Positions 11,800-24,668 of a stretch of DNA of 64,000 nt are shown here, one piece after another. Numbering within the stretch: position 1 is the first letter of the stretch; each line of letters opens with the position of its first letter. This stretch comes from Prosopocoilus inquinatus (taxonomy: Eukaryota > Arthropoda > Insecta > Coleoptera > Lucanidae). The notes beneath the pieces were generated by a model that saw nothing but the letters and a program-made list of their open reading frames with translations, searched no databases and was not told the DNA's origin. Both the position numbers and the translations under genes were made by a program. The stretch spans positions 42,439,001 to 42,503,000 of the forward strand of contig CM069876.1 of the NCBI GenBank assembly GCA_036172665.1. The letters run 5' to 3'.

Positions 11800-12515
11800 A
11801 GAAAGATCTAAGAGGAGGAAGGCTTTGAGAAGTTTGAAATACAGAAGTGGAAGAAAATGGGGATTTAAGCCTTAGCAAAATATCTGCAGGTTGGGTTGGG
11901 TTGGGATAAAGAATCCATGCAGAAAGATCCAAGAGGGCAAATGCCCTCAGAAGTTCAAAATACTGAAATCGAAAAAAAAAACAAATTGGAGATTTAGTGA
12001 TGATGAAGGACCAACTTGAAAAAGTGCCATAAATTACTACAGAATTAGGAATATCTGAAGCTTGAGTTTCAAAAATGTTCCCTTGAATTTAGACCTTAGC
12101 AAAATCTCTGCATGCTGGGTTGGGTTGAAATAAAGAATTCATTCGGAATGATGTATTTAGTTATGAAGAAAGACCGTTTTTGTCGTCTATAATTGCCACA
12201 AATTACTACAGAATTTGAAATATCTGAAGCTTTAGTTTAAAAAATATTGCACTTGGATTTAGGCCTTAACAAAATGTCTGCACACTGGGTTGGGTTGGAT
12301 TGGGATATTCCATTCAGAATGATTCAAGAAGGAGGAAGTATCTAAGATATACGAAATACAGAAATGGAAAAAGATGAGGATTTAGTGATGGTGAAGGCCC
12401 GACGTCAAAAAGTGCCATAAATTTGCAAAAAATTTGAAATATCTGAAGTTTTAGTTTCAAAAATATTGCACTTAGACTTAGGCCTTAGCAAAATGTCTGC
12501 ACGCTGGGTTTCTAG
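11800..12515. repeat. Four-copy tandem array, about 175-220 bp
   Basis: GCCTTAGCAAAATRTCTGCA followed by GGTTGGGTTGG recurs at about 11870, 12092, 12266 and 12482. GTGCCATAAATTACTACAGA and TTTGAAATATCTGAAG recur between these. Confidence 0.7.
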
Positions 12516-12689
12516 ACAGTTGACACCAGAACAAAAATTGTCAAAAAAGAAACAAGAATAGAATAGAAGAATCAGCTGTAATACTTTACGGAGAAGAAAC
12601 TAAAGGAAAAGATTTTAAAAAAATTCAGAACAAATAATGGAACTAGCTGAAACTATTTCGAAAAGAAAGTTCAAAGATATAATAAATGG

Positions 12690-13345
12690 AGGGATGAGTT
12701 AGAAACAAATTACTGTTTTGAAATTCTGGTTTCTTCATCTTCTTCTCCTTCTGACAAGCAAATCATCACTATCTTTGCATTCACCAATTGGAAGAGCACA
12801 GCAATATTTTGGTCTGGTAAATAGAGGCAGACAATTCTTCGGATTGCCCTTCTGGTCTAACAAAAAATGGTTTTTCAACTTCTGCACATTCAGTGCCTTC
12901 GAATTAGCACTTTTCCAATTGTAGCACTTTTTCCCTATACGTAAGTAATTAATAAGTATTGAAGAAGTCTCTCCTTAAGAAGAAGGCAAAAGATGTTAGC
13001 GTCTTCTTGCTTCATGACTTAGAAACATATTGCTATTTTGAAATTTTGTCTCATCCTTCTGAGAAGCAAATCATCACCATCTTTGCATTCAACAATTGGA
13101 AGGGCACTGCACTCTCTTGGTCTGATAAATAGGGAGCGGATAATTCTTAGGTTTGCTGTTCCTCTTCTAAAAGAAAAAATGTTCTACGACTTCTTCAATT
13201 CAGATCTTGCGCCTTCAAACTAGGAAGTACTTTTTCCGATCATGGCACTTTTTTTCCTATAGGTATATAAATAATAAGTATTGAAGAAATTAAACGGCTG
13301 TATCTCTCGAATAGAAGAAGGCAAAAGGTCTTCTTGCATATCAAA
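12690..13345. repeat. Two-copy tandem duplication, about 315 bp
   Basis: Shared in order: TTTTGAAATT, CTTCTGA-AAGCAAATCATCA, CATCTTTGCATTCA, CAATTGGAAG, TTGGTCTG, CACTTTTT-CCTATA, AATAAGTATTGAAGAA and AGAAGAAGGCAAAAG. Confidence 0.7.
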
Positions 13346-13707
13346 TGGTGCTTATTTCCAAAAACCATAGTTAAGATTTAATTATTGTTTTGTTTCACCA
13401 GTTTCCTTCCAAAAAAATCAAATGAAAACTAATCCTTGCGATTTGTCGAGAGAAAAATCGCAGCAAGCGTTACGAAAATATGTCTTCGTCCCTTCCTTGT
13501 TTTTCATTCTTTCATAGCTTTTAGTAAATTAAAAGGGTCACCAGATTTCTTTACCCTTTACATGTTATTGAAGTCTTAACTTTGTCTTCCACATTCTTTT
13601 CTGATGATATTGGCCACAATGATGCAGTTTCTTTGGTATGGTCGACTTCCATATCCTTTTGGATCTTACTGGTTCAGATTTAAGGTCTTGGTGCTTGGTT
13701 TTCTAGG

Positions 13708-14530
13708 AGAAGTTTCTTTTACTTCTTCTGTTCCTTTCAGTTCTTCTTTTTTTTTGCAAAAAGAAACAGCTCTGACTATGGAAACCGGGAATTTTTGCCA
13801 TAATTACTTCAACCTTGTGAAAATGATGAGAAAAGACTCTGCAATTTTCTTTCGTTGGAAATCTGTTGAAAGTTTTCGGTGATTGAAGGAGTCGTGAAAA
13901 AATTGCTTTGCTTCTAAAAAAAGATCCACCTCCTCTGCGATAAGATGCGAAAATGCTTTGTTGTCTTATTAACCAAATAAACTTTTCATAAAGAATCTTT
14001 TTTGACAACCCTAATGGAACGGTTATAATTCTTTGTAGTCCAGAGTTCCAGAACAGAAAAGTAAAGGGCGAGACTTTCTTCGTTTACTGTACTTTTCTTT
14101 TCTTTTTCTTTTTGTTGCAAAAGAGGCAGATCTGTCTTTTGAAACAAAGAATTTTTGCCATAACTCTTTCAATAATGGTGAAAATGATCTGTCAGTTTTC
14201 GTTTGTTGACTTTCTTGGTTTACTGTTCCTTTTAGTTATTCTTCCTTTGTAAAAGAAGTAGCTCTGTCTTTGGAATCAAAGAATTTTTCCCATAACTCCT
14301 TGAACGATGGTGAAAATTATGAGAAAAGATTTTGTAGTTTTCTATCATTAAAGGAGTTGTGGCAAAATTGTTTTGTTTCCAAAAACAAAGCTGCCTCTTC
14401 TGCAAAAAGATGAGGAAATGCTTTGTTATCTTATTAACCAATTAAACTTTTCATAAAGAGCTTTTCTATACCACCCTAAAAACAATTAAAATAATTCATA
14501 GTGCAGAGGTCAAGGAAAGAAAAGGCGGGG
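13708..14530. repeat. Three-unit tandem duplication, one unit truncated
   Basis: Units start near 13708, 14068 and 14208. Each has a T-rich block, GAATTTTTGCCATAA-type sequence, TGGTGAAAATGAT, and in units 1 and 3 TTATTAACCAATTAAACTTT-type sequence ending CATAAAGA. Unit 2 is cut to about 140 bp. Confidence 0.65.
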
Positions 14531-16014
14531 CAATAAAATAACTTCGAATAAAATTAAAAAATCTCAAATTGTAAGCTAAATTTTGTTGTAAAATGTAAGA
14601 CAGTAAAGGTGACATGCGAAATTTTGGTCTGAATTTATTCGTCAGAATCCAGATCAATCCAGTAACTTCGCTTTTTTTTTTGTTGTTACATTATTGTTTA
14701 AGTCACGTACCTTAAAAATAGGAGTAACGTGTAGGCAAAAGTCTGAATCACTCTGTAAATCCCTCGGCGATACTTTTTTAAGTCGTGTCGCTGTTATTTA
14801 CTTACTACGGATAGCAATGAAATTAATTAATTAAATAATAAATAAATGTACTCTGTCGGCAGTCGGTGGTTTGTTTCCTCAGCACACACATTTTTAAAAC
14901 GAACATTACAAGCTAGATAGACACCTTGAGCCTGATCAAGGTTAAAAACGATGACCCTGAAATTCTAGTTACCTTCTACATTTCAGCCGCTAGAATTTCA
15001 CAAATCACGACGCACGTAGAAACTTCGCGAAATACGTGCATTCGAAACGGCTTCGTTCGAGCCAGGCTATACGAATGTTAATTTTGGATGAGACCAGCGG
15101 TGCCTTCTTGTTTGCTTCGCGGTATCAAATTTCTATAAATTATGGATTCAGCGTCGTGTAACACACGTGGCCTGTTGTAAGGCAACTAATGCACGAGTTA
15201 CACCGAGCATTTAACGATCGCACAGACTACAAACCTAAACACCACGCAACTAAAAATTAAAAAAAATATATATTATAATTAACATGAAACAGGCTGCTGC
15301 TCTAGAACTAAACTACTAAAATTTATGTGTATTTATTACGCCTTAGTTTTTGTGTAAGCGTAGGATCACTTACATGCATTTGATGATTAGCGTTTTTATC
15401 AAACCATCATCCATCATTCTGTCCGTCTACATAAGTCTTATACGTAATACATAGATGAAGCGGAACAAAAATTAAAACGAAACGTTAATACAATGTACTT
15501 ATAATCATAATTTCCCTGACAAAAAAGTGTCGTCGCGTTTGCAGGTTTGTTATTAACGTAGACGTTAGACTATTAAATAGTAGGAAGTATCGTGGCGCAT
15601 TAGCTGCTAATTGCAAAAGCAAACAAAAACTCGAGTGCTAAGTTCTTCCTCTGAAACGTGAACATCACTGACTAATACATAAAGATAAGTGAAACTCGTA
15701 ATTTTACGTGGGTAAAAAAAATTGGCAAATTTTTTGGCGGAAGGGTTTCGGTACCATAAAAGTTTTAGGACCAAATAATCAAATTCGAATCATAACTTCC
15801 ACGGTATTATAAATTTAAATTGAATTTCTTAATTTGGGCGATGCGTTCTTGAAATACTAACAAAACCATGAAATATATTTAAATTTTTTTAGCAAAAAGA
15901 AGGGAAGTGCACATGTTTTGACCTAACTGGACTCATCATGTAAAAGCCATGTGAAAATACTGCTTAAATTTTCGATTAACTCAAGAATTACTACAACTTT
16001 TTATATCGCTCAAT
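14531..16014. other. No gene recognised
   Basis: Unique, moderately AT-rich sequence with no repeat or coding signal that I can see. Confidence 0.5.
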
Positions 16015-16180
16015 TTTTCTTCTTCTTTTCCTTCGCCTTTTCCTTCTGCTCCAACTTCTTTTCCTTTCTCTTCTTCTTCTCCATCGCCTTTTCCTTCTGC
16101 TTCTTCTCTTTTTCCTCCTCCTTCTTCGCCTATTCCTTCTTCTCTTTCTTCTCCTTCTTCTTCATCGTCATCATCATCCT
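16015..16180. repeat. Long polypyrimidine (TTC-rich) tract
   Basis: About 165 bases almost free of purines, made of TTC, TTCC and TTTTC blocks and ending in a (CAT)n stretch. On the other strand it is a GAA-rich purine tract. The phenylalanine/serine-rich frame across it is a by-product of composition, not a protein. Confidence 0.6.
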
Positions 16181-16554
16181 GGAATTAACTCTGACTTTTC
16201 TAAATAAATAAACACCAAATCGCTTTTTGAAAAATACTTTGGTAATTCCTTTACATTTTCCACCCAAAATGGTTCTTCTTGTTTTCTTCGAGTCTCACAC
16301 TTTTCAATAGATATTAGGCCACTGTCAACAGTATTCTCCATCTATTCCTCTTTGTAGTGTCATTTGTATGCAATACGAAACCAAAATACTCTCCATCATC
16401 AAACCAATTCATTTTGGGAAGATTTTCTGTTCTGTTTCTGTTGCATGCTGGACCATTACTCCAAATAGAATATCTTTATGTTGCCTTGTATTGAACAACT
16501 ACAGTCGTCTTCAGTTGCCATAAGCACAGCACTTTTCCAGTTTTTGGTTTCGTA

Positions 16555-17305
16555 TAGAAGAAAGCGACCGACAAATACGATGCACCGTCAAGAACTTCCC
16601 CCAGCTGGAATCTATTTGGGTGATGAACAAAATAAGAATTCATTTTTTGGCAATTCCTTTTTGGCTCAACCTTTCCTACCTTTCTAAAACATACCAACAA
16701 CATTGAACCGGCACTATTAGGAAAAGTGAAATTCTAGGAGGTCGTACGGGTTGAAAAATTGGACCTTTCTGGACGAAGCCATTTTCCAAATGGGTGTCTT
16801 TAATTCCGTTTTTGTCAAAACGCATCGAAGCACCAACTAGGTAAGTTTCTTGGCGTCGCGTCGTGAAGTAAAGGAGGTAAGAAATAATTAGCCCAAAACA
16901 ATTGTGAAAAAAACTGGTACACTGGGAGAATCCATTCGCATAGAAGAGAGCGGACACCAAATAAACTTGCTTAAATTGAGTAACCCCAGGCAGCTGGAAA
17001 CTATTTGGGTGGTGAAGAAAATCTGAATTAATTTAGCTTTTCTGCCCAGCTCAATTTTCCTGCCTTCCTAAATCATACCACTAATATTGGACCTGCAAGG
17101 TTGAATTCTTGACTTCCGGTTATTAGGAAAACGGAATTCTAGGAGCTTGTATGGATTGATGATAAATTGGATGCTTCTGGACGAAGCCACTTTCCAGACA
17201 GGTGTTTTTCAACTCTGTTTTTCTTTTAAGGAAACGCATTCAAACAATATCATCATCCGCATAGGAAAGTTTTCTGCCTGGTGAAGTAAAGCAGGTAAGG
17301 AACAA
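16555..17305. repeat. Two-copy tandem duplication, about 390 bp
   Basis: Shared in order: GAAGARAGCGRAC, CAGCTGGAAWCTATTTGGGT, TTTCTAAAWCATACCA, ATTAGGAAAA, GAATTCTAGGAG-type, TTCTGGACGAAGCCA, TTTTCCA-GGTGT and GTGAAGTAAAG-AGGTAAG. Confidence 0.7.
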
Positions 17306-17603
17306 CTATGGATTACGTTCTCTAAGGAAGGAGGTTTGAGAGAAAGTAGGGAAGTTGCGTGGGAAAATAATTGCACGGAAGGAAGAGGACGGAAAGATCT
17401 GAGGTTACTCGGAGTGACTGGAAAGCATTAAAGGAAACAAGAAGACGGTGTTCATCAATTTAAAGTATTTGTATAATGGAGAAAATGAAGGAAAGAGAAA
17501 AAGTAAAAGAAGAAAAAAATAAAGGAAGATGATGAAAGAATTGATGACGTCGAAATGGACGGGAGGGTTTAAAAAAAGGAAGAAGAAAAGAAAGTGCTTG
17601 CTA

Positions 17604-17680
17604 ACCCATAAGCGACATGGCCAAAAGAGCCCATAAGTACACGGCCAAAAAAGTCCATAAACACATGGCCGAAAGAGATC
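17604..17680. repeat. Three-copy 25-bp tandem repeat
   Basis: CCCATAAGCGACATGGCCAA and two variants (CCCATAAGTACACGGCCAAA, TCCATAAACACATGGCCGAA) run head to tail. Confidence 0.6.
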
Positions 17681-20600
17681 ACGTGTTAAACATAATAAAA
17701 ATAGAGAAGGGAAAGGGGAACACGGGTTCCTCATTAACAATCACAAGTCCGAAGTGCTGACAGGCAGCAGAAATGAGGAGGAAGAAGAAAAATAAGGACA
17801 AAGGCTGATTGAGGGCTACATATAAGTATCTGGAAGGAAAGGAAGATCTAGAAAGCAGGAGTAGAAAACTGTTGAAAGAAGCATATTTGGCTCTGTTACC
17901 AGAACTTAAGCAAAAAAAAAGGGTAAACAGGTATAGAAGTAGTCACAATGGAAAGCACGTGGTAGAAGAGGATAAGTGGAGAGGACCCTAAGTAGGTCTA
18001 AATCAAGCAAGTGGGAAAAGAAGACACGGAAGTGATGGAAAGAAGACAGGCGCCACTAAGAAGAAATATTACCAGCAGTATCTTAGTGCGCACATTTTAC
18101 CATCCAAGCTTCACTTGCTTTAACTTCTTCGTACAAGACGACCAAGCCCTCTAAGTACGTGTATTTTATCCTACCTATAAATCTTCTTATTCCTTTTGGT
18201 TCTCTAATTATTTTAACTTCTGTTAGCATAATATTTGACTTCATTGTAAACATCAGTCAATCAAGAAACCATCAACTACAGTTGCAATTAATGTTGATGG
18301 CATTCTTCTGTTTAAGTGATATTCCAAAATGGAATGAAATGTTTGGAAGCACCAGCTGATACCAATGAAATAATTCCTTCTTGGAAAGTGCCATTAAAAA
18401 AATATATCCCATATTTATTTTCAAGTTTTCTTCGTCCTCGCCTTTACCAACGTGAACTCGTATTTTCGTTTTTTTTTTTTTCAGATGTTAAGAACTCTTC
18501 ACACGTTTCCTTTTCACGGTTCAATTTCATTGGTTCGACTTCTTGCTCTCGTTATGAGCAGCAATAAACGAGGATTCCTTCTCGCCAGATAATAAATTGT
18601 TCTGCGTTTCGTTTTCTATTATCGTAGTTTCTCGAAAAGAAATCATTGCTCTTTAAGGAATCGTTTGCTTTTTTCAAATAGTTGGGCAAGTAAAGCTGAA
18701 GAGAAAGTTATTTGCGAAAAACCAATTTCGAATTTTAGAATTTAGTTTCAAGAATATAAACCAACGAGCTGGCAGTTCGTTTTAACAACCCATTAAATTT
18801 GGCCAGCTTTTATAGTCCACTTTTGTGGTCTCTCCTCTGGTTCCTTCTTATATTTTCAAACCTTAAGAAGCTTACAATTGTGTTTATGATGAATGTACCA
18901 AGAACATGACAAATGCATACATACTATAATTAACAATACAACTTCAAATAACAAAACCGGTTGTGAATAATTACTTAAGAGGTTCCAACAATAACTTTAA
19001 ATTAGAGAGTGCTTCAAAACAAAAATAATTTTCAAAAAATATCCCAAAGATAAATAAAGGATTAAAAAAGGCCATAAAGTCTTACCCCATTTCTTAATTT
19101 GGTTCAATTTTGGTTTGACCTTCCCTTTCTTCCTAAAGTAAATTGTTTAAAAACTGGAACCAAATCTGGGATGGTATAAAACGACTGGCCTTAAGCCCTT
19201 TTATGTTGGATTTAATTAATTTCTATGTGGTATAATCAAGTGTAAAATAAGAAGCACACACGTGTACAACTAATTTCGCATCACGCTTTTGCCTTCCGTA
19301 CCACACACAAAGCAATCGTTTTTTGCAAGCTTAATGCGTACTTAATTATACCGTGTGATAAAAAAAATGGCATAATGCAATGGTTTGATTTTTTTGCTTG
19401 GTTATAATAAGGTGGTGGCCTGATTGTGTGAGTACATGCATAGCCTGTCCAGTCTGGTGTTTTCGTTCCCCTTTCTTTTCCTCCACACACCACAGTCCAG
19501 ATTAGTTCCACACAACTAAGACATAAAACGAATCCATGTGTGCGAACAACATATTCAGTGGAAGTAATGAATTGACGGCCTAAAGGCAAATGTGAACGCT
19601 ATAATGAGCTCCAACACACCTCGCATTGTCAACTCCGACTAGAAAAGCGAATAGGCGGTGAAGGTCAAAACGTATGTTTGCAAACTAATCATGCAAACTT
19701 CTATTCTATGTTCGATGCTACTAAATTAAAAGAGCCATCACGGATCTGTTACATATAAATGCGGACTGTTTTCAATCAGTGTTAGGCGGCATCAGCAGCG
19801 AACAGCCCGCAGTAGGTCTCGTCGCTTTTTTTTTCGGGGCATTTTCGTTTCGCCTTGAAAACCTGAATAAATCGCATGAATGGCTTTTTGGCCTTGCTTG
19901 AAATTGTTCAAGTACATTAAATAGCGCTTGGTTTAAGTTGTAAAAATTTTCTAATTTTTTAATTTTTTTTTTTTTGGTACCGGTCGAAACCACGACGAAC
20001 ATTGCCCGAAAAATGTGCGCAACTTTTTTTTCCTTTTCGTTTTAATTTGTTTAAACAAGGCATCGGTTCTGAGGTACACACTCGAAAATTTTTCTGTTGT
20101 GGCGACTAATTTTAAATAAACATTTAAATATCTTAAATAAATATTGTTAATACATTAGTTACGTTAGAAGATGCCTCTTTATACGTTGTTGTGGTCATTA
20201 TAATTCATTTTCATCTAACTTGTTTCAAACACGTTTTGTTTCAGTTCACCTTTTCTTTATTTTACGTAGCTTGCTCGTTTATTAATCTATCAATGATGAG
20301 TGAGTATACTGAGTGTTTCAAATTAATAGTAACTGTGTGTGGTTCCTTGAATCCTCGTCCTCCTTAAATCCGAGTTTTGCTGTAGTTGCGAAACGTTGTC
20401 TATATAAAAAAAATATTTAGTCAATGTGTTTCTAAAATATACGTTTCGCTGTTCGTTGACGGCTTCTTCAAGATGAATATTAGAATAATTTACAAATTTT
20501 CTAATATTTTTTTTAATTAACAAAAAAGAAAGTGCTTCGCAGTAAATACAACTCTAAGATTCTTCTCTTCTCTATCTCTCCGTTTTCTTCCTTCATTTGG

Positions 20601-20880
20601 GTTTATTTTGGGTATTCTTTGCTTATAAGTTGCGTACCTTTCTTGTACCCTTGTTCTTCGACTTTTTTGCTGTCTCTAAACTAGTTTCTCGTAACCGTGG
20701 CATTTATTTTGTTTATTTATTGTTATGTACCTACAGTCACAAGTGACGCTAAAATGAATAAAATGTCTACCTTGACTACTTTTGATAATATCATTTTTAA
20801 TTAAAATCATCTTAAAAATATTTAAAAATTCATTAGTCATGTTAACCGCCTATGTTCCGGTTTTAAAAAATGATAAAAGG
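17681..20880. other. No gene recognised
   Basis: Unique sequence. Near 20383-20472 the minus strand has a decayed GAAGAAGCC...GCGAAACGT motif like the other hammerhead-like relics, and GCGAAACGTTG and ACGTTTCGC face each other. No exon could be supported. Confidence 0.45.
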
Positions 20881-21141
20881 AAATTAGAAAAGTCTTTTCT
20901 AAATAAATCTACAATTTTATTAATTTCTTTTTATAAAAAAATAAACATTATTTTTTATATTAAAATAAACATTATCTTTTTATTATTAATTTATTAAATT
21001 GTGTCACATACACCCAGTATGTGACACATACATACACCCAGTATGTGACACAAATTAATAAATTAATAATAAAAAAATAATGTTAATTTTTTATAAAAAG
21101 AAATTAATAAAATTGTAGATTTATTTAGAAAAGGCTTTCCT
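20881..21141. repeat. 261-bp near-perfect palindrome with nested hairpin centre
   Basis: The arms are about 110-130 bp and almost identical as reverse complements (AAATCTACAATTTTATTAAT and the following 60 bases agree nearly base for base). The left arm has an extra internal duplication of about 26 bp. The centre is GTGTCACATAC-ACCCA-GTATGTGACAC followed by a second ACACCCAGTATGTGACAC. Such a sequence could extrude as a cruciform. It may be a recent inverted duplication or a fold-back element. Confidence 0.75.
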
Positions 21142-21154
21142 AATTTTCTTTTAT

Positions 21155-22499
21155 TTAAAAAAATTCTCTGCTGCTATTGCTTCACTGCTATATTTTTTTG
21201 TTAATTTGTAAATTAATTAATAGCTAAAATATCTTCAATTTAATATCAAAATGCTCAAAATACCAAAATGTTTCCGATTGCAACTTAAAAATTCATACGA
21301 AACTACCAAAAAAAAAAAATTAAAAAGTTTTTTAAATCTTAATTTCATTTAAAAAGATAATATTTATAAATAAATGCGTTTCCGTGTTTAACCCCTATGT
21401 CCCCTTGTTAAATAAATAGAGTGGATGCAATGGCATAATCAAGTTTTGTCTAAATTATGTAGGGGGGGCATAGAAAATGTTTAATTTATTTTTTGATTAT
21501 GAACATTTACAAAAATTATTATTAAGAAATGTATTGGACAAAATATTTATACTGATTTTTTTCTCGTTTCGGTTTAAACGGTAATTAAAAAAAAAACATA
21601 TCATAACCTTAATGACTATTATTATTATTATTTATACCTATAGGACAAAAATTTCTAAATTAACATTTAATGAACAAGCTACGCATTTTTGTCAAAGTCA
21701 TTTTAAAAACATGTTTATTCTTTCGCTTTCGTTCTCGACCGCCACGGGCAGACCCCGCCTCTCTCCCCCCGCCCCCTTATCCAGGTGAAATATTTTGAAA
21801 AGCGAATTTTTTTCTTTGCAGAAACCTTTATTTAGGTACCACAGAATTTCACGGTTTTAAAAGCGCATACTTATTCACTTAAATGGATCTCTGTTGCTCC
21901 AGATAATGATAATTACGACAAACGTTGTAAAGGCTGGTTCGCGAACACACCCAGAGAAATGCCTCTTAATTACACCTGCGTAACTAAAAACGCGCTAATG
22001 AATTTCTAAAATAAGTTTAACATTATCCGGCGATGATTTACATGCTAAAATGACTTTCACTCGGGGCTCCCCCCACTTTAATAATCGTGCCTTTATTTAA
22101 TGAAAGAGGCGTACGCGCGAACTTTGTGTGTGTGTGGGTTTGTTTTTTTTTGACATGTTTGTGGTGTTATGTAATGTTTGACAGCCGGGGAAATATTGCT
22201 GAATTTATTCGAAAACTTCTGCAATTACTTTCAAAATAGAAACTTTTCTTAAATTTCTTTTAATTTAATTTTAATTGCAAAGAAAATTTCAAATAATGCT
22301 TGAAGACGTTTCGTTGTTTGCTCTTTCTTTAGAGCAGTCAAAGTTGCTGTTTTTTTTTTCTCCATCCAGTCTCAATTGAAGACAAAAGTCTTCTTAAACC
22401 ACAAAAAAAATGTTCATTTTTTTAAATGCGTTTACAAAAAAATTTAAATGAAATTGACAGATATTTAAAGAAGATTTGAAAAAAGCAAACTAACAGTTA
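21155..22499. other. No gene recognised
   Basis: AT-rich, with a pyrimidine- and GC-rich patch at 21730-21782 (CCCCCCGCCCCC). A possible hammerhead-type relic word (ACGAAACGTC, minus) occurs near 22307. Confidence 0.45.
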
Positions 22500-22870
22500 C
22501 TTAAGTTAAATTAAAGTGATCCTCAACAAGTCTCAAGGTCAACTGAACTGGTCCAACTTATTATATCGTATTGCACTCCATTCTACACGAGCAAAAAATT
22601 TAAAAAAGAAATAAAAGTAAAAAAAATATACATGAATTAAAGGCAAGCTCAACAAACAACAAATATCAAGGTCAATCCAACCCAGCTTACACCGTCCTAA
22701 CTTTATCTAGCACAGGCAAAAGATTAAAAATTACAAGAAAAGTTAAAAGTATAGATTTAAAAAAAAATAAAAATCAATTAAAATGAAGTTCAACTAACCT
22801 CGATGTTGTTCCAATCCAACTGATCTCAACCTAACTTCATTTAACACAAATAAAAATTAAAAATCTACTT
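22500..22870 (-). repeat. GTTGGGTTGGATTGACCTTG repeat family, block 1
   Basis: Three degenerate units at about 22535, 22668 and 22818 carry CAAGGTCAATCCAACCCAG-type and CTCAACCTAACTTCATTTA-type motifs. Same family and strand as the 51.8-kb block, opposite to the 47.7-kb block. Confidence 0.6.
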
Positions 22871-24051
22871 AAATAAGACATATGAAAAAAAACGAAGAGA
22901 AAACTTGTTTTGCATAATTTTTTAAAACTAAAGCAAGTGCAAAAAAAAACTTTACTGGAAAAAAGTCGTGGATGTTGTTTGATTCCGCAACCTATAACTT
23001 CCGTAATACAATCAAATACGACCTTGGGTGATTAGTCACCTAACTACTTATTACTTTGATTAAAACGTATTATTGTTATGTCCAAATGAATTATTTTTTC
23101 TTAATTTATAAATAATTAACACCATACTTACAAAATAATTCAAACTTGATAAGTATTAAAATGTTTTAAATTTTATTTTAGTCTTTCCGATTGTGTCCAA
23201 CGAATTCACATAAACTTATTCAGGTAGGTAATACAAAACGATTTCTATTTCCCCAATTTCCCCATTTTAAATTCTTATGTCACATAGATTTGTGGACAAA
23301 CTGTATAACATATATGTACTTAGTCCTACAGTTCGATAATTCTTTTGATATCACTTAATACGAACAAATTATGAGCTAAACAAATTGCGAATTATTTTCT
23401 CACATGGCAAAAAAGATCCATTAAACATAAACATAAAAACGCTGCATGCGAACGTGTCAACACAAACGGCCTTGGATAGTGACTTTTTATACGTCTTGTA
23501 ACTACTCGCAGATGACAACTTCTAAAACTATATTTAACTCGCCGCTTATTGTTTATCGTGAGATTTGTGTACTTATTATTATTTCAATGCTGAGTCAGTT
23601 GGACCGACGTTGGGGGCCGAGAGGTTCAGGGGGGGTATTCATTCAAAAAAAAAAAAAAGAAAAAATATGCGCGTGCCATCTTCTTCGAAATTTGCACGAA
23701 GAATTTTCAATTGTGATATGATGGGAACTTTAAATTTGAACGACCTTCACACTTAACACTCCCATTATTTTTCAAAAAAAAGGAAAAACAATAATATTTT
23801 GGAGCAACCGCCGGCATTTTCATTTGTAACCAAATCGTTTCCCTCATCTTTTAAAATAAAATTTTGATCCTAATATTCTGCAGTCAGGAATTCTTAAAAA
23901 AAAAAAATAATATATGGCAGATATACGATATACAGAGTGAGACAGGAGGAGAGGAACTCATTTTGGAAGACCAAACCTCACATGGCTCTTACCTTTAAAG
24001 TTTAATTAAAAGACGTCATTCTCATTAACCCCCCACGTACTGAGGGACAAA
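22871..24051. other. No gene recognised
   Basis: AT-rich sequence. At 23935 ATACAGAGTGAGACAGG resembles a solo terminal end of the ACAGGGTG type without a visible partner. Confidence 0.4.
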
Positions 24052-24140
24052 TGTACAATCGAAATTAAAAATAATGTCTCTAGAAAGGTCACGTGTTTGC
24101 ATTTTATCGAGGAGACATTACTTTTAATTCTGGCTGTACA
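24052..24140. mobile_element. 89-bp MITE or hairpin with TGTACA ends
   Basis: TGTACAATCGAAATTAAAA and AATGTCTC at the left pair with GAGACATT and TTTTAATTCTGGCTGTACA at the right, about 29-bp arms with a few mismatches. Confidence 0.5.
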
Positions 24141-24668
24141 ATGCCCGCTTAAATTTAAGTTGACGCATAAATTCATAACAGGGATTATTTCAAAAGGGTT
24201 TCAGCTAAGCTTTGGTATAAAGAAATTGTTAAACTGGGATTGTATAATAAAAAAATAAATGTGATTGCAAAATCTATTATAAAAGGGACATAGAAAAACA
24301 AATCAACATATTAAACAGGGCCGGATTACAAGATTAGTGAGAATGAAGCTTTGTCAATAGTTGCCACTTCTCACTCTTTATCTTCAGAAAGCTGTAAAGT
24401 TCTTTTAAAACCGTTCGAAAAAAAATAATCGTTATAAATTTAATGAATAAATAAATTCAAAGCGCAAAAATATTTTACTTTTTACTAAAAATATACATGA
24501 AAGTTCTTCAAAACGATTCAATTCAAGTAATTACCAAAAATCACTAATTTATAACTTACTCTCTCTCCTTAAAGAGGACCCTACATACAGACTGCGCCAG
24601 ACAACTGGTCGCCAGCCGTCGACTTGTCTCTGCTGTAAGATTCAATTAGAATGGCAGATGGGACCAGA

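Noticed and set aside
15951..16211. Phe/Ser-rich 86-codon frame
   Set aside because: It is the translation of a simple polypyrimidine tract.
22300..22345. Hammerhead-like word GAAACGTC on the minus strand
   Set aside because: No CTGAnGA core at the right place; the similarity is one short word.
23935..23955. Solo ACAGAGTG transposon end, and a similar one at 8291 (ATACAGGGTGAGTGAG)
   Set aside because: No matching inverted partner was found nearby, so no element can be delimited.
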